Source of the DNA: Campylorhamphus procurvoides
Lineage: Eukaryota > Chordata > Aves > Passeriformes > Dendrocolaptidae
DNA length: 64,000 nt
Direction of reading: 5' to 3'
Assembly: GCA_013396655.1 (NCBI GenBank)
Contig: WBMV01000141.1
Location: forward strand, 1,070,376 to 1,134,375
Part shown: piece after piece, positions 1 through 13,292 of the stretch
Position numbering within the stretch: the first letter of the stretch is position 1
Layout of the letters: each line of letters starts with the position of its first letter
Notes under the pieces: generated by a model
What the model saw: the letters and a program-made list of their open reading frames with translations, nothing else
Database searches by the model: none
Told to the model about the DNA's origin: nothing
Made by a program: the position numbers and the translations under genes

Positions 1-3000
1 ACACTATTCACATGAGATAATTCATAGTACTGAGTTACTTATAGCGGCTCAATCAATACTTTTATTTATCTGAGAGTGCACTGTCAAATTCTATATTGGC
101 TCATCAAAGTACATATACACAGTACATACAAATTACATGTCCATTCCACATCTTAAACTTGTGTCAGTACTACTCCTTTGACAGCAATTTGTTGTTGAGA
201 AAAACAGATCCAGGGAAACAGGAAAAGATTTCTAATGTCTGGTGACAATGAAATGATAACACTAAATGGTCCATGCTTAACCTTCCTAAGCTTTAAGGAT
301 CTTCCATCCTTGTGAAGGACTGCTTACAGAAGACTGATCAAAGATGCAAGAACAGGATCAAAAATGAGCTAAAGTGTGGAAAACCAGAAGTGTTTTTATA
401 TAGTATATGGCTAAAAGGAATGGAAAAATATATCTCCCCAGTCTTCATATTTAATTAGACATGCAAACAAATTGTAAAAAAAATAAATAGAAGAGAAAAA
501 TAAACTGTGTTTGATTAAGAAAGAATCCTCTCAATTCCAGTGAGAAAGAAAAAAAAATTGAAGGGTATAAGGGTGGGAGTGTTGTAAAAGAAAACCTCTG
601 CAGAAGAAATAATTCAAAATGGAATAAAAATGTGGTTTTCCATGTATTTACCAATACTTTCACGGAACAATGAGTAGACAAAAATACTGTCTGAGACACA
701 AAACCTTTTCTAAATTAATATCTTGGCCTGAAATGATGAGTTGTATTTCTCCTTGGCTTGGTCTTTTCCTTCACATTCTCTCAGTTTCCTTAATTGAGCG
801 CTCTGGCTATTGAGGTTTTCACGCTTTCTGCCAAGTGAGCCAACTTGCCTTCAGAGACACCACAGTCCTAGAAATGAAGCAGGAAACTGGCAGACAGGAG
901 AAGAGGGCTCTAATTTATCTTTTCTTTATTTCTTAAGACACCTCAGTCTGTCACATCCCTTTTTCTTTTGTATAGTAAAGGACCGACATTTATGTATTGT
1001 AAGAAAATAGTTTAGCACTGATAAGTTTAGCAAGTAAAGATAGAAATAATATTCTTATTATCTGTTCTATTTAATTTATAGTTTTCTTTCTGTTTTCCAT
1101 TTCTCCTTTGCTTTCTTTACGTATAACTATTTCAAGTCTTTCTCTTTCCTTTGTTTTGTGAAAATTTATCTTCTGACAACAACATAAAATAGCTATGAAA
1201 TATCCTTACAACTATGCAAAAATCAACAGTTGCCACTTAAAGTGAGCAAATGAGCTGAAGTGCTGAAGTTATTTTTACAAATATGAGGTGCATTTCAGAT
1301 GTCATAAAGCACTGAATGTTGGCAAATGTTGACTATTTAATGCAGAGCAGCACACAATTTGTGCTACAAATATATCTTGCAGCAGGCAGAAGAATGAATC
1401 TAGGTACTCCAATCTACTCACACTTGATCTAGTAAATGTTGGCAGTCAAGTTGGCTGTCTGAGTAGAGACAGAACGGCTCTGGAGTCCGAATTATCCTTT
1501 CTATTTATGAGCTAGTCTTCCTATCCATCTGATATTAAAGCTGTTGAGCACAGTGGAAAGGAACTGATTTAATTGACATGATGATCACCAGGACTTCCAG
1601 TTCAGCACAGACTTCATAAAATCATGTTTGACATTACATACAGCAATCTCCAGCTGAAATTCTAACTGTGCTGTATTTTATTCATGATTCATTGATGGGA
1701 AAATAAACACAGTTCTGTGCATTGTGCTGACTTAAAAACCTAGCTGGACTATTCAATAGCCACTTATCTTACTTCAAAATAACCTGTAATGCCATGTAAT
1801 AGAGACAAACTTTTGTTGGTTGTTTTTCCAAATGAAGGATAAATGTAATGAGAAGAATAAATTTTTCCACCATCAGCATCTCAGTTTGATCTCTGAACTA
1901 TAAATCGCAGTATCATTGATCTACCGTCATTCTTTTCCTCAAAACCTTAAATGCATTTATAAAAAGAGCTGCTTGTCTTTAAAAAAATAAAAATAAAGGA
2001 TATGTTTATAAAAACAAGCTTCATAAGACAAGACAAAATTAGATGATTTTTTTATACATATTTGATTATTCTATTTAAAGAAAACAAGTCTTTACCCTTA
2101 GTTTGTTAAGGAATAGAGTACCAATTTCAGACAATGACTGAATAGACTTACTTGTCTACATCCAGCTGCATTTCATGTTTAAAGAGATGAATGTTACATG
2201 GTGGAGTAAACAATGACACCCAGTGGCTGTATCGACTCAAGGCCTGCATATATTCTAGATTTTCTCAGCACATTGCTGTTTTTTGGCTTGATTTTGTGGG
2301 GTTTGGGGGTGTTCCCTCCTCCACTCCCCCACCCTGATACTAATGACACATTAGATGCGTTCTTTGGAGCCAAATGACTCAACGGGTTTGACATACAAAG
2401 CTCCATCTCTCTAGTGAGAGAAATGTTCATCAAAGACAAGAGTCATAAACATAAACCTATACGATCTATGTTTATTGAAGAAACTGTCAAAAAATTTTTG
2501 AGCTCAAGATGTACTAGACTAGTATGGCAAGGACAGACAGCGGATATTCATGTTGTTTTCCACAAAGTGAAAGGTTTTGGTTGTTGCGTTATGCTAACCT
2601 CAGAGGGAAAAAACCCACAACAACCAAAAACCCAGCAAAACCCCGCAACCCTCCCCCCCTAGATACGCCCACCTCCCCAGAAAATCCCAACCAAAACCAA
2701 ACAAGACCAAAGTAGAGCCCATATGAAGGACAAAAAGGATTTTAATGAGTTATGGTTTATCAGGACATATGGGATATCTGACTCCAACAGAGACCAAAGC
2801 AAAAGCCAAGAGCAGCTGATTCTAATGAAATTGGCTAGAAGATGCAGATCTGGAATGCATTATCTGGTTCTAACTTGCGTGCCATGAAACCACATATTTA
2901 TTACTTTTGACTTCTAAGGACCATCAGTCACTGAGTGATCTCTTGGAACTAAGCTAGTATGTAATTTCTGTCATGAGCCAAAACAGTGTCTGGTCTTATT

Positions 3001-4207
3001 ACAGGCTTTGTCTGTGATTTAGAAATAATGAAGCAATTTTTTGAATATATTTTGTCTCATAAAATACTAATTTTCTGAATGATACAATAGTAAGTTGGGC
3101 TTTCCTCTTTTTCTCCCATTACTTGCTTCTCTGCCTGTAACTACCATATTGGCAATCTAAGACAGTAAAGCAATAAGATGCAGATGAAAATTACTCTATT
3201 TTCTATCTCAGTGTTCAGAAAAGCAATGCTCCTAATGATAAATGTAAGCCAGTATCATGTTGAATAGGCCCTGTGAAGAAGACTAGAATAAGAACTAAAC
3301 AATATTATGTGCAATTGTTTGTGCAAGGTTCATCCAGGATAACGAGCTGAGGCATTTTACTAGCAACAGCAAAACTTCATGCCTGAGTAGCACAGAGAGG
3401 ATTGCAGTGTTTGCTGTACATGGGAAGGTAAAGATGTCCTTCAACAGGTGGTACATGGGAGACCCACAACAGCAAGTAGACCTAGTAATTCCTGAGAGGG
3501 AATGAAGGACTGTTGACAGGCAGAGGCCTGTTCCAGACTCTGCTAGGAGTTAGTATCACCTGCAAAGAATGATACTCTGTTCTGTACAACCAACCTGCAG
3601 TGCACAAGGTATGTGTAATCCTAAAGACAATAAAAGCAAATAAAGAATGATTGTATGAAAAGGTATGAATATGATTGTATGAGTAAGAATGGAGGACCAA
3701 ATTTTAGCTTGCAAGTTTTTGAAGTATAAATATTAATATTAGCCAGTAAATATTTAATATTTTATTGTAATGCTTTTCTTCTCAACTGCTTTGTACCTAT
3801 ATCTCAAAGTCTGTTTTGAAACTGAGTGACTCCGTTGTACCATTTTAATCTAGGTAATTTCAATACATTGTCTGCTTTGTCAATTTTTAACTATTTCATG
3901 CAATTTCTCTTGACTGTCAAATTTCCACCAATACAGAATTCCCTTTATCATGTACCTTGCCCAGCTATCAGTCTGAAGATCTATGGTAGACTAACATGAT
4001 TTATAAAAAAATCCAGTAAGTACCAAGTTAATAGAACCAACATGATTGTTAATTATTGAAAATGGCAAAAGAGAAATACTAAGATTTCCAATCCATGTTG
4101 TGAAACTGTATAGTGAGATGATTTCTGTGAATTCCTTATGAACACCTGTAAACTCAATACTAAAGATGGCTGCTGAAAAAACTCTGGTAAAAATTCTATT
4201 GAGAATG
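1..4207. other. Non-coding AT-rich stretch, no gene seen
   Basis: All open frames here are under about 90 codons, and most have no ATG near their start. None gives a recognisable protein. The stretch is ordinary AT-rich sequence with A and T runs. The one compositional change is a C/A-rich patch near 2,608-2,705, listed separately, with a G-rich patch about 300 bases upstream (around 2,280-2,335). No RNA gene or mobile element was recognised. Confidence 0.7.
2608..2705. repeat. C/A-rich low-complexity tract
   Basis: A run of about 100 bases made almost only of A and C, with runs such as ACCCCC and repeated AACCAAAA-like steps. It resembles the other degenerate A3-4C tracts in this window. 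The open frames that cross it are explained by the absence of T in the tract and are not taken as coding. Confidence 0.6.
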
Positions 4208-4408
4208 CACAGAACCATTAAAGCTGTGAAGGGTCTCTGGAGGTCTTTAATTCAACCCTTGTCAGAAGCATGGCCAACTGTGGTATGAGTCCAGACTGCA
4301 CAAGGACTTGGACAAGTTGAAGACTGAAACTGTTCAGGGGCAGAGGTGCTGCAGACTTTCAGGCTGACCTGCTCTGCCGCCTCATGGGACATAGTTTCTC
4401 ATTCTACC
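4208..4408 (-). mobile_element. CR1 LINE fragment (old, divergent)
   Basis: Read on the plus strand, this follows the order of the reversed CR1 3' region: a CACAGAACCATTA start, then GGGTCTCTGGAGGTCTTTAA and TTCAACCCT, then a GCACAAGGACTTGGACAAG block, and finally an AGGCTGACCTGCTCTGCC block and AGTTTCTC. These match successive landmarks of avian CR1 (the 'CCTCTGGAG..TCCAACC', 'GTCCAGG' and 'GGCAGCCTGTTCCAGTG..CTC' segments). The many mismatches suggest an old insertion. It is a 5'-truncated, non-coding piece with no reverse-transcriptase frame. Exact ends are uncertain by some tens of bases. Confidence 0.6.
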
Positions 4409-7400
4409 CTGCTCAAAACTCTCTTTGGTTTATTCCTGGATCACAAAAACTACTCTTGACTAACAAAGGAACATCATATTGCAACTCAAATCAGTGAAAA
4501 TTTTGTGATTGGTTCCCATAAGAACATGGTATTTCCCTTTTGCTTGTTTTCATTATTGTGAGTGCCTGTTCCTTACTGAGAGGTCTCCATGGCCACAGTC
4601 TTCCTCAAAGTGAAAATGAATCAGATGAGTCTCTGAATTCATACACGATTCTCTTTGTTTATTCTCCTTTCTTTATAGCCTACTTCTACAGATTAGATGT
4701 GAAATACTCATGACAGCAAAGACTGGGGAATTTCAGTTCTTCAGATTCATTAAACTGTATCTCCTGTGGGATACATTGGACAAGCTTTTCATTTAAAAAG
4801 CAAGTGAAATCAAACTGTCAGCTTCGTTCAATAAGAATCAAATGAAGAACACCAACAATGACAACAACAAAATGTAATCGTAACAGCAACAGCAGCTGTC
4901 TCTTCCTGGGGTGCTCATGAGACACTGTACACAGCTTTCCTGAAAGAAAAAAGAAAAAAAAGAAAGATGACATCCCCCAACCCCAACACTAGAAATGAGT
5001 AGTCTATGAAAGAGCCTTTATTTCCCTCCCAAACTGCTTAAAGGATTTGTGAAGCCTACTGAAACCTACTGCTGCTACAGCTGTCACCCACACTTACCTT
5101 TTCCCAGTGAGGGAGCACAGCTGACGTCTTTGTTGCTCTATATGGCTCTTCCAGTCATGCCATACGTTCCTGTAATTATAGTACCACGCAGACATGTCCT
5201 GAGAAAATGCTCTGCAACTGGGCAGGATGACTTTCACTCTTGGAGCAGGAGAAAACCTCATCTCTCACAAGGCTGGCTTTTTTTTAGCAGATTATGATTT
5301 ACTTTTTAAAAATAACCTATAATAAAGTATTTCAAGTACAATAAAAATATTGGTTTCACAGTAGTGCACACTCTTACTTTTTTTCATCTGAAGAAGCAGA
5401 AAAGTGGAAATGTCATCACTGAGTTTTTCCTTCTCTTTTTTTCTCAGTATTCTCTTTTCTCATTGTCCAAACCCCCTTCAAAATCCCCTGTGGCCACCAG
5501 TGTTGCCAGCCTAAGGTACAAATGTGAGGCTGAAAAGAAGAAAAGGCAATTTTTTACTAAGCTACTGTGAGGGAAAAGCAAAAAGACAAAGTCAAATAAG
5601 TTACACAGGCTTCTGTGCAAAGGCTTACATACTGTACTCAGGGAGTTTAATCAAAGCACTAAGAAGGAGTGAGAGGAGCATGAACAGAACTGTGTGTTTG
5701 TCACTGCTCCCAGCTGGATCTTCCAGCCAAACCAAATTTAGAAAGTGCATGTTTTGGCTTCATCAGTGAGTCATATGATAACAATTATTTTCTTGTTACT
5801 CAAAATTTGGAGAATGTGAAGAGACAGGATAAACAAGGGGGAGTAATCTTCTTTGTTTGTTGCAAAGGGATGTCACATCTTTTGATACAATGCCTTCTCA
5901 AAAATGCAAATCTTAATGTTATCAGACTTCAGAAAATGCAGGAATAATTAGAATGTGAATTCTAAGGCTATTTGAAGCATTACTTTTGACTGTTCTTTTA
6001 AATTTGTATGTTTACCTGTGCTGGTCACCAATTCCCTCTTCATTGGTGCAATGAGTGCATACAAGAGGTGATACATGAACTTCTACATGCTGGTCAAAAC
6101 AGTGATTTTAAAGCTGCAGACCCTGCATTATGACATCAGCAATTTTTAGATTGCAGATTCTGCTCTATAAATATACTTCAAGGAGACTTATGACATGTCA
6201 CCACCTCTTCTCCTTTTAAATGAGAAAATGTGAAGTTTTCTTTTCCTTTAATAATTTAATCTACATCCTCTTGCCATGTTTTGGGTTACAAAAGATGTAA
6301 AAGGTCAATTTGTAGCAGCTGGGCCTAAAATTCATACCATCTACCAATCCTAGCATCTTTTTACTGCTGATTCTTTAACTATGGTACCAAAAGACATATT
6401 AAATAAATTTATTAAATGTGCTAACTAATTTAATTTTCAAAAATCTTTTCATACACAGAAAGAAGTTTCTCAAGATTTTAACAGTTGTAGAAAATTAACT
6501 CTTCTAAAACAGACCAGGATCTGATATCTCAAAAAATGAAGCATGCAAATAAGGGATCATACTGGAAAATCTGGGCTATAACCATTCTGAATCAGAAAAA
6601 TGTAGATAATGATTCTTATCATGCTCCAAGAATGAAGTGAAAATTAATCTGCTAACAAGGACAAGATATAAATTTTGTCAGTTAAGCATTATGAAGCATT
6701 GACATTACTTTCTCGGTAATATCCTTTTTCATTATCCTGATACGGAAGACCAAAGTTTTTGAGATAATAAATTTAGAAGAATCTCTCTACTGCTACACTG
6801 GACTTCTTCAATGTAGCCCCAATCCTCCAGGTTAGGAGGAATTGCATTTAAATGCTAAAGAAAACTTTTCAAAGAGCTGTGTCAAGCAAATTTTAGTCCC
6901 AGTGAGATCAGAAGGTATGTTGGCCCCATCAGCTGTAAATGTAGAAGATCAAGAATGAGATTCTATTAACCTTTTCTAACTAGTTTCCAGGTGGAAATTT
7001 TTTGACATGTGAAAGCTGTGAGTTTAAAGTGACCTCAGAGACAGTGACAAACAGGACACAGGTCTCCTAGTTCAACCACATGAAGAAAAGACTGGGAACA
7101 GGGATAGTTGCTCAAAGTCAAATGCAGCCACATTAGGTCAGGTGTGAGTGCTAAATTGGAAAAAGACATATCCACCTTTCCCATAGAAAGGAGTCTACAC
7201 AAAGTACCGTCCATAACCTGCAGGTACTCAAGTGCCACTGGATAATTGTCAGAGCACCCACATACTCCTCAAGGCAGTCTGTTGTCCTTAGTCACCCTAA
7301 TACTTCAAGAAGACTGACCTGTAAAAACACCTTCTCTACAAGTGTTCAATCATAGTCCCTGTAGCTCTGAGGATTCTTCTTTATTAGGCAGCTGCTGTTT

Positions 7401-8580
7401 TCTTGCATGAAGTGATGCTGAAATCCTTGAAGCATAACTCTTAATTGCTGATCCTGATGTCACTCCCTGAAAGGGTCTTTAGCCAGTCACTGATCCTTAC
7501 CACCTGCTTCTAGGTATTTTTAAACAACTCCCTGCACAACAATCTGGCTCCCATGGATCCCAGTTTTGGTCATTATTCTCTCCATTCATTGTAGCCTGTT
7601 TATCCATCTCAAGCTAGGCAGCAAGTCATTTAAAAGTTAATCAGTGCAGTGCTCAGCATTTCAATAGCTGTATCCTTTAATGTGTCTAGACATTAGCTGA
7701 GGAAACTAATTCAAAGAGATGAGTTGTTGTTTGAAACCTCATACCTCATCCCTTCTGAATATTACAAATGGTTCATCAGGAAGCTCGTGTTCCAGACCTT
7801 AAGTTTATTCTGAACAAAATGCTTAACCAAAAGAGATCATTTTCTATGCAGTTCACAGCAATGCCAGTCTCAACAGAAGAGCTGAATTTGTAAATTATCT
7901 ATCACATGCACTGATTGTGTCCTATTTTTTTGTCATTTAGGATTAAGATTTTATGAGAACTGTTGTATGTGGGTCTTTACCATTAGATGATGTATTAAGC
8001 TGGAACTGCAAACATTTTCCTTATCCTAATCAATATGTAGAAGTGAGCATCATCTGGTGTTTTTAAACAAGAGTAAATGTTCCTGCGACTAGCAGGGAGT
8101 GTTAAAGTGTAAATAAGCTCTGGAATTTTATACTCTCATACACATGAAATGTATTAGAAAAAAAAAGGCATATAAAAGAGAAACAGTGATGTGTTTGCTG
8201 TGTTCAAAATAAGCAAATAAATTCAGTTGACATCTTTGGGAGTTTACATAAGATACTAAGAGAAATTAGATAACCATTCTTCTTACCTGAAGTAGAAAAA
8301 TGGTATTCATGATGACTCACCTTTGTACTTCCTAAGCTTTTGTTATTGCTTGTTCCTTCATGTGTGTTTGTTTCTGCAGCTCATGCATAATTGGTGGGAT
8401 TGCTGCATAACATGTTCATTTATAATTGTTTCCAGGAAAATTAAGCCCTGGATCTTATTTTCTAAATAAATGTTTTATTAACCAAGGTAACTATATCAGA
8501 AATTATTAATTTCTCCAAAGACGTAAAAGTGTCATTTCTTTAAGCTCTTTTTCTCTCATTGTCTTTTTCATCCTTTGGTG
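4409..8580. other. Non-coding stretch, no gene seen
   Basis: No frame longer than about 85 codons and no recognisable protein. Small purine runs occur near 4,942-4,967. Around 7,030-7,640 the sequence is slightly richer in GC and unique-looking, but I could not match it to a repeat or exon. Confidence 0.65.
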
Positions 8581-8687
8581 CTTTTTGTTTGGTTGGTTGG
8601 TTTTGGCTTTCGGGTTTTTTTGTGCCTTTTTTGTGGTTTTTTTTTTGCTTTTTTGGGTTTTTTTTTTTGTTTGTTTGGGTTTTTTTA
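8581..8687. repeat. GT-rich low-complexity tract (GTTT-like)
   Basis: About 107 bases of T runs broken by G, with TTGGTTGG and GGGTTTTTTT steps. It creates long spurious frames on both strands (Phe/Gly/Cys-rich on plus, Lys/Pro/Thr-rich on minus), which are rejected as genes. It is likely a decayed poly(T)/poly(A) tract on the plus/minus strand. Confidence 0.8.
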
Positions 8688-9349
8688 ATGAACATGAGCT
8701 ACAGCTGCAGCAGGCTGGAAAAACATGGTCTGGTGTGCCAAAGCTTTCTTGAAAAAAAAACATGACAGCAAAAAAGGCTCCAACTCCTCAGAACACAAGA
8801 AAGGAGTATGCATAAAATCAATTGAGGCATGAAACAAACAAAAAGGTATTATAAATGTTACTTTTTTTGTAGGAGCCCAGTAGACTTCTTTCTTTTTTCA
8901 ATTAACTACTCTTACTAACAGGAAAATAATCAAAAATATAATATTAAGCACTTGTCTGTTCCTTAGTTAAGGGAACATTAGCAAGCCAGTGTTAGTCTGC
9001 TGTTACAGTTTCAGTGGCCTAATCAGCAAAGCAAAACCCAATATTTTTACTATACATAAGTGGGTAATCCAGGCCACATCTGATTTTTTGGCTACACCTC
9101 ATTCTGAGAAGAAATGCTGCTTCATAACATCATTATTGATTTTAAATGATAGCCTAAGTTTCTTCCACTGTCAGACAGTCAGTTTTCCTTCTTTAATTCC
9201 ACTATTTAAAATAAATACAAGAAAGTAATACAGACAATAACAATTTATAATTACTGCTTCACCATTTCTGTTAAATACATATTTGATTTAAAATTTTATT
9301 TTGGTTTAATTTTGCCATTGTCTAGCTGCAATTTTCCTATGATACAGAA

Positions 9350-9423
9350 CAAAAAAACCAAATCAAACCAAAACAATCAATCAATCAATCAAACAAAAAA
9401 AAACGAGAGAGAGAGAGAAAAAG
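9350..9423. repeat. Compound simple repeat: A/C tract, (AATC)n, (GA)n
   Basis: An A3-4C tract is followed by several AATC units (about 9,373-9,391), then more A/C sequence, then a short GA dinucleotide run (about 9,405-9,418). Three different simple-repeat units lie within 75 bases, a typical microsatellite cluster that may vary in length between individuals. Confidence 0.85.
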
Positions 9424-11512
9424 AATGTAGTATTTATCCATGCTTTAATTTTTCTAACTCTGAAGCGGGAAGGGTTTGAAAATTTTCCATGGGAGCTTTT
9501 TCATTTTGGAAATATGGCATTTATGGAATAAAAGTAGTTCATTTGGAATATATTAACTAGAATGCTTTCTTCACTGTACACTGAATCACAGTAATTTGTT
9601 ACAGTGTACTCCAAAGCAAAATTGGTGACAATTCTTTCAACAGTTTGCATGGGGTTTTCTTGCCTGTCAAAATGCATTCTTTATAAAATCTGAAATGTTC
9701 CACATTAAATAAAAATTTTCATGAAAACAATCGAAGAAGGAAGAAAAAAGTTAAGTAAAACACCCATCCTTTCAGAATGGACATTCTGCCACAATTCTCT
9801 GGGGATATGTCCAAAAAGTTCCCTTTATTCCTCTACAACATAAGAAAGACTCTTTTCAATATTAAACTAAGATCTCTGGCCAGTTTTAGTGAAAATACTT
9901 TCTTAAAGAGCAACAAAAGAAACAAAAGTGTTCCTGTACTATCACAGAATGAGAGTTTCAATCCTTTAATTTTTTTTTCAATTCCCAAATAACTCTAAAT
10001 CTGGGAAAAACTTACCCTTATTTTGCTACCTCACCCTACTTTCTCTTAATTATTTCTAATTTGCTTTTCTTCACCAAGTGAGAATGCCTCAATTTGCTGT
10101 CCTTTGGAAAGAAGTATTCAGACAAAAAGCCATTCCAAAGCAAATAAAAATGCCAAAATGTAAAATTTATTTGCTTGTACCTCCTTAAGTCTGTCCTGTA
10201 CAGCATTTAGCTTTATGTTTAGTGGATAAAAGGCAAGACTGGCAAACAAGGACATTTGATCTTGATTTATCTAAAGGGATATTGAGCAAAAATTCTGGCT
10301 GGCTTTCCAGTATACCTCAAGCAAGACCTGGAACGACCACCTGCAAAGATGAGAATGAAAATTGCCTAGTCAGTTCAGTAATTGGATTTTCTACATTAAA
10401 CATCTATTGCATTTAGAGGAACAATTATTGACTTTTAAGGTGGCATCTACTAGGAAATGAGCTAATCTCAAGGAGTCATTTTGCCGAAGTATCATATGGG
10501 AATTACATGTAGCCAAGCTTACACCATTCCTAACTTAAAATGGCTATCAGAGTCAGAAAAAACACAGAGAAGCTCTTCATTTAGTCTAGTTATTTGTTTT
10601 GCTGTCTTTGGAGCATTGGTACAGAGTGGGCAACAGAGCAGCAAGATTGAAGCAAGATTATACCACTAACTCAGAAAGACTAGATGAAGACAACTCTGCA
10701 CCTGCCACTCAAGCCTGTCATGTAAAATAAATAATATCCCACATTCATTTACTTTTTTTCTTAAGAAACAAATTTAAATTATTAACAATTTAAGACTGAA
10801 TTGTCAGCTCTGGATCTTGGGAAAATGTCGTGGACAGTTCAGGAGACTTTCTGGAGACACCTAGGAAGTTGCAATTTTCAATATACCATTTCCAGAATAA
10901 AATTCAGGTACCACTGCAGCCAGCTGCAATTCTGGCATTTACTGCTATAGGGCGAGATCTAATCCATAGCAAAAAGATATTTCTTACTTCTTGTATTTCT
11001 TATTTCTCCCTAGTTTTGTTTCTTGTTTAATTCTATGCTTTTGTATTGCTACAGAAAAATATAAACTTCAGACGATGAAATCCGTCCTACTAATGCCAAG
11101 TAGCAGGTGAGAGAGTAAGATGTTGGGTTTTGCAGATACAAAAGCTTGAACTTTAATTCAAACAGCTGCAGGGAAGTAAGAGGATCTCCTATGTGTTGGA
11201 AATGCTATTATTTCACATCTTATTTGTCTATACTAATTCATACAGAAACATTAAGCAAATCTTTATCAACTTCTAGATGAACTAATAGGCTAAGAACAAC
11301 AATTTAATTTACAACTTTTCCCTAAATCCATTTTCTGCCAAATTCAGTGCAAGCGGGTGCCTAATTTAATTTATGAAAATGCCATTTTAGCCATGGGAAA
11401 ATTGAATTTTTTAGGGGAAAACTATATTGAATTAATTATGTATGGTGTCTAATTTCTTTCTGGTATGGAATTCTATTATATATCAGTCACTTAACGTGCT
11501 GCAATTAAATAT

Positions 11513-11607
11513 TGTGGTTTTGTGGGGATTTTTTTTTGTTGTTGTTGGGTTTTGGTTTTGTTTTTTTGGTTGGTTTTTGGTTTGTTTGTTTGTTTGAGGT
11601 TTTTGTA
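11513..11607. repeat. GT-rich low-complexity tract
   Basis: T runs interrupted by G and GG, ending in four GTTT units. It resembles the 8.6 kb tract. The apparent Phe/Gly-rich plus-strand frame across it is a composition artefact. Confidence 0.8.
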
Positions 11608-13187
11608 TTTAAGAAAATAATAAAACCACTGTTTGGTACGGAAAGATGTTCAACAAAGATAGCTTTTTCTCTGGCTTTATGGACAGAACAGTGAAGACTG
11701 CACTGGTATTGCTCTTAAAACTTGCAAACCAAGGTTAAGTGTAACACAAAAGAACAGGGAGTAAACCAGATAATTGCTCTGTATTTTCCAGTGAAATCTC
11801 TTGAAATGGTTCTTTTTTCCTTAGGAAGCTAGATGTTAGAACAGGAGTGCAAAACCCAGAAGCTGTGAATTGGGTGAAAACTAAACCTCACCCTCTGCTA
11901 GGTTATGTGTTTCTCAATGTAAAACACTGTAAGAAAGTTCACATAGTGATCATTACCCATGCAGGATTTATAATATAAGAGGAGATAACTTTGTAGATGA
12001 GTGATGGCTAGAGGTTGACTACTTTTTTTCTCTCCACCTAAAACTCTGTTTTGGATTTAGGATTGCTCATGAGTGATTTACAGTGTGTTCTGAAAGGCAA
12101 TTTTCAAAATGCAGAAGTGGAGTGAACAAAACTGCACAGAAAGCTCTGTCTTCAGATCTGTTCAGCCAAGACTGTTCCAAGGGAAGCGGCTTTCTGGCCA
12201 CCACAGTGCTCCTTGGACCAGCCTCAAAGGCTCCCAGTCTTTCATCACTTTCAGCTTCAATGTTCCCATATTTTTCTTTTTTCTATCATCTGGAGGTGGC
12301 TAGAGAGGAGTAAAATTAATGCATTCTAATTATCCCTTTCTTTACCTATACTATAAGCATCTGGTGAGAAAAGGGAAATGAATTTAAAAGAACATTTTTG
12401 TGAGTCCTTGAAGATCTCTTACAGGCACCCTAGACACAGGAGGGCATAGCCTTGCAACCTAGGTTAGAAAAGAAGAATTTCCCAAAGAATATTTCCATTT
12501 TGAAATATTTTGATGTTCTGTCTGTTTTTTTCTGATGATGATTGAGTGCATATAATAGAACCTCTAACCATGGTACTTCCTGACCAAATAATCACCCCTG
12601 AAGGTGACCACTTGAATTCTAAGGAAATGAGAAGTTGTGTGCTTTTGGCAAACATGGTATTCTTCTCCACTTGTGTATATTTCCTTAATTATGGTTCATG
12701 GGCTCAAGAAAAGTAATGAGTCCCAATATTTCTGACTGCACTTATGTTTGCTTTATATGTTCCTTCTCAGGGAACTTTAAGGAGCACTTTTGTACAGGCA
12801 AAATACGCTCACTTAATAATTTGTAGTTGCAGCAATGTTTGGAGATGGGTTTTACCCTGGTAGCTGAAGCACAGAGCATTAACAGCAGAAGTTATTTTTT
12901 GCAGGATGCTTCAGAGTGTTAATGATCTGATGAACCCAAAGACTTGGAATGAATCTAACAGACTGGAAAATTATCAGAAAGCTTAATCCATTTTTTTATC
13001 TATATATAAAACATCTGCAGAGTTCTGTGAGACTTGGAAACAATGCTGTGACTTGGGATCACACTTTAGTGTAATTTCTAGGATAAAATGTTCACTTTCA
13101 CTTCTTTCTGGTACCATTCACTCCAAATTAAATTTAAAATAAAAAGACATATAACAGAGAAAAACAAGAAGGAAAAGTTCAAGTCCC

Positions 13188-13292
13188 ACAAAAAAAAAAC
13201 AAACAAGCAAACAAAAAAACACCAAAAAGACAAACAATAAACAAACAAACAAAACAAACAAAAACAATCAAAAAAACAACCAAAACCAAACC
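13188..13292. repeat. A/C-rich low-complexity tract (CAAA-like)
   Basis: About 105 bases of A runs with single C, including several AAAC units in a row. It is the reverse-complement type of the GT tracts at 8.6 and 11.5 kb. The minus-strand frame across it (Val/Phe/Cys-rich) is not considered real. Confidence 0.85.

Larger units (their letters stand above)
8688..13187. other. Non-coding stretch with low-complexity islands
   Basis: Nothing recognisable as a gene. All frames are under about 80 codons. It contains the simple-repeat tracts at 9,350 and 11,513 that are listed separately. The remainder is unique-looking AT-rich DNA. Confidence 0.65.

Noticed and set aside
8506..8765. Frames of 85 (minus) and 68 (plus) codons
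   Set aside because: They span the GT-rich tract at 8.58-8.69 kb. Low-complexity translation with no domain.
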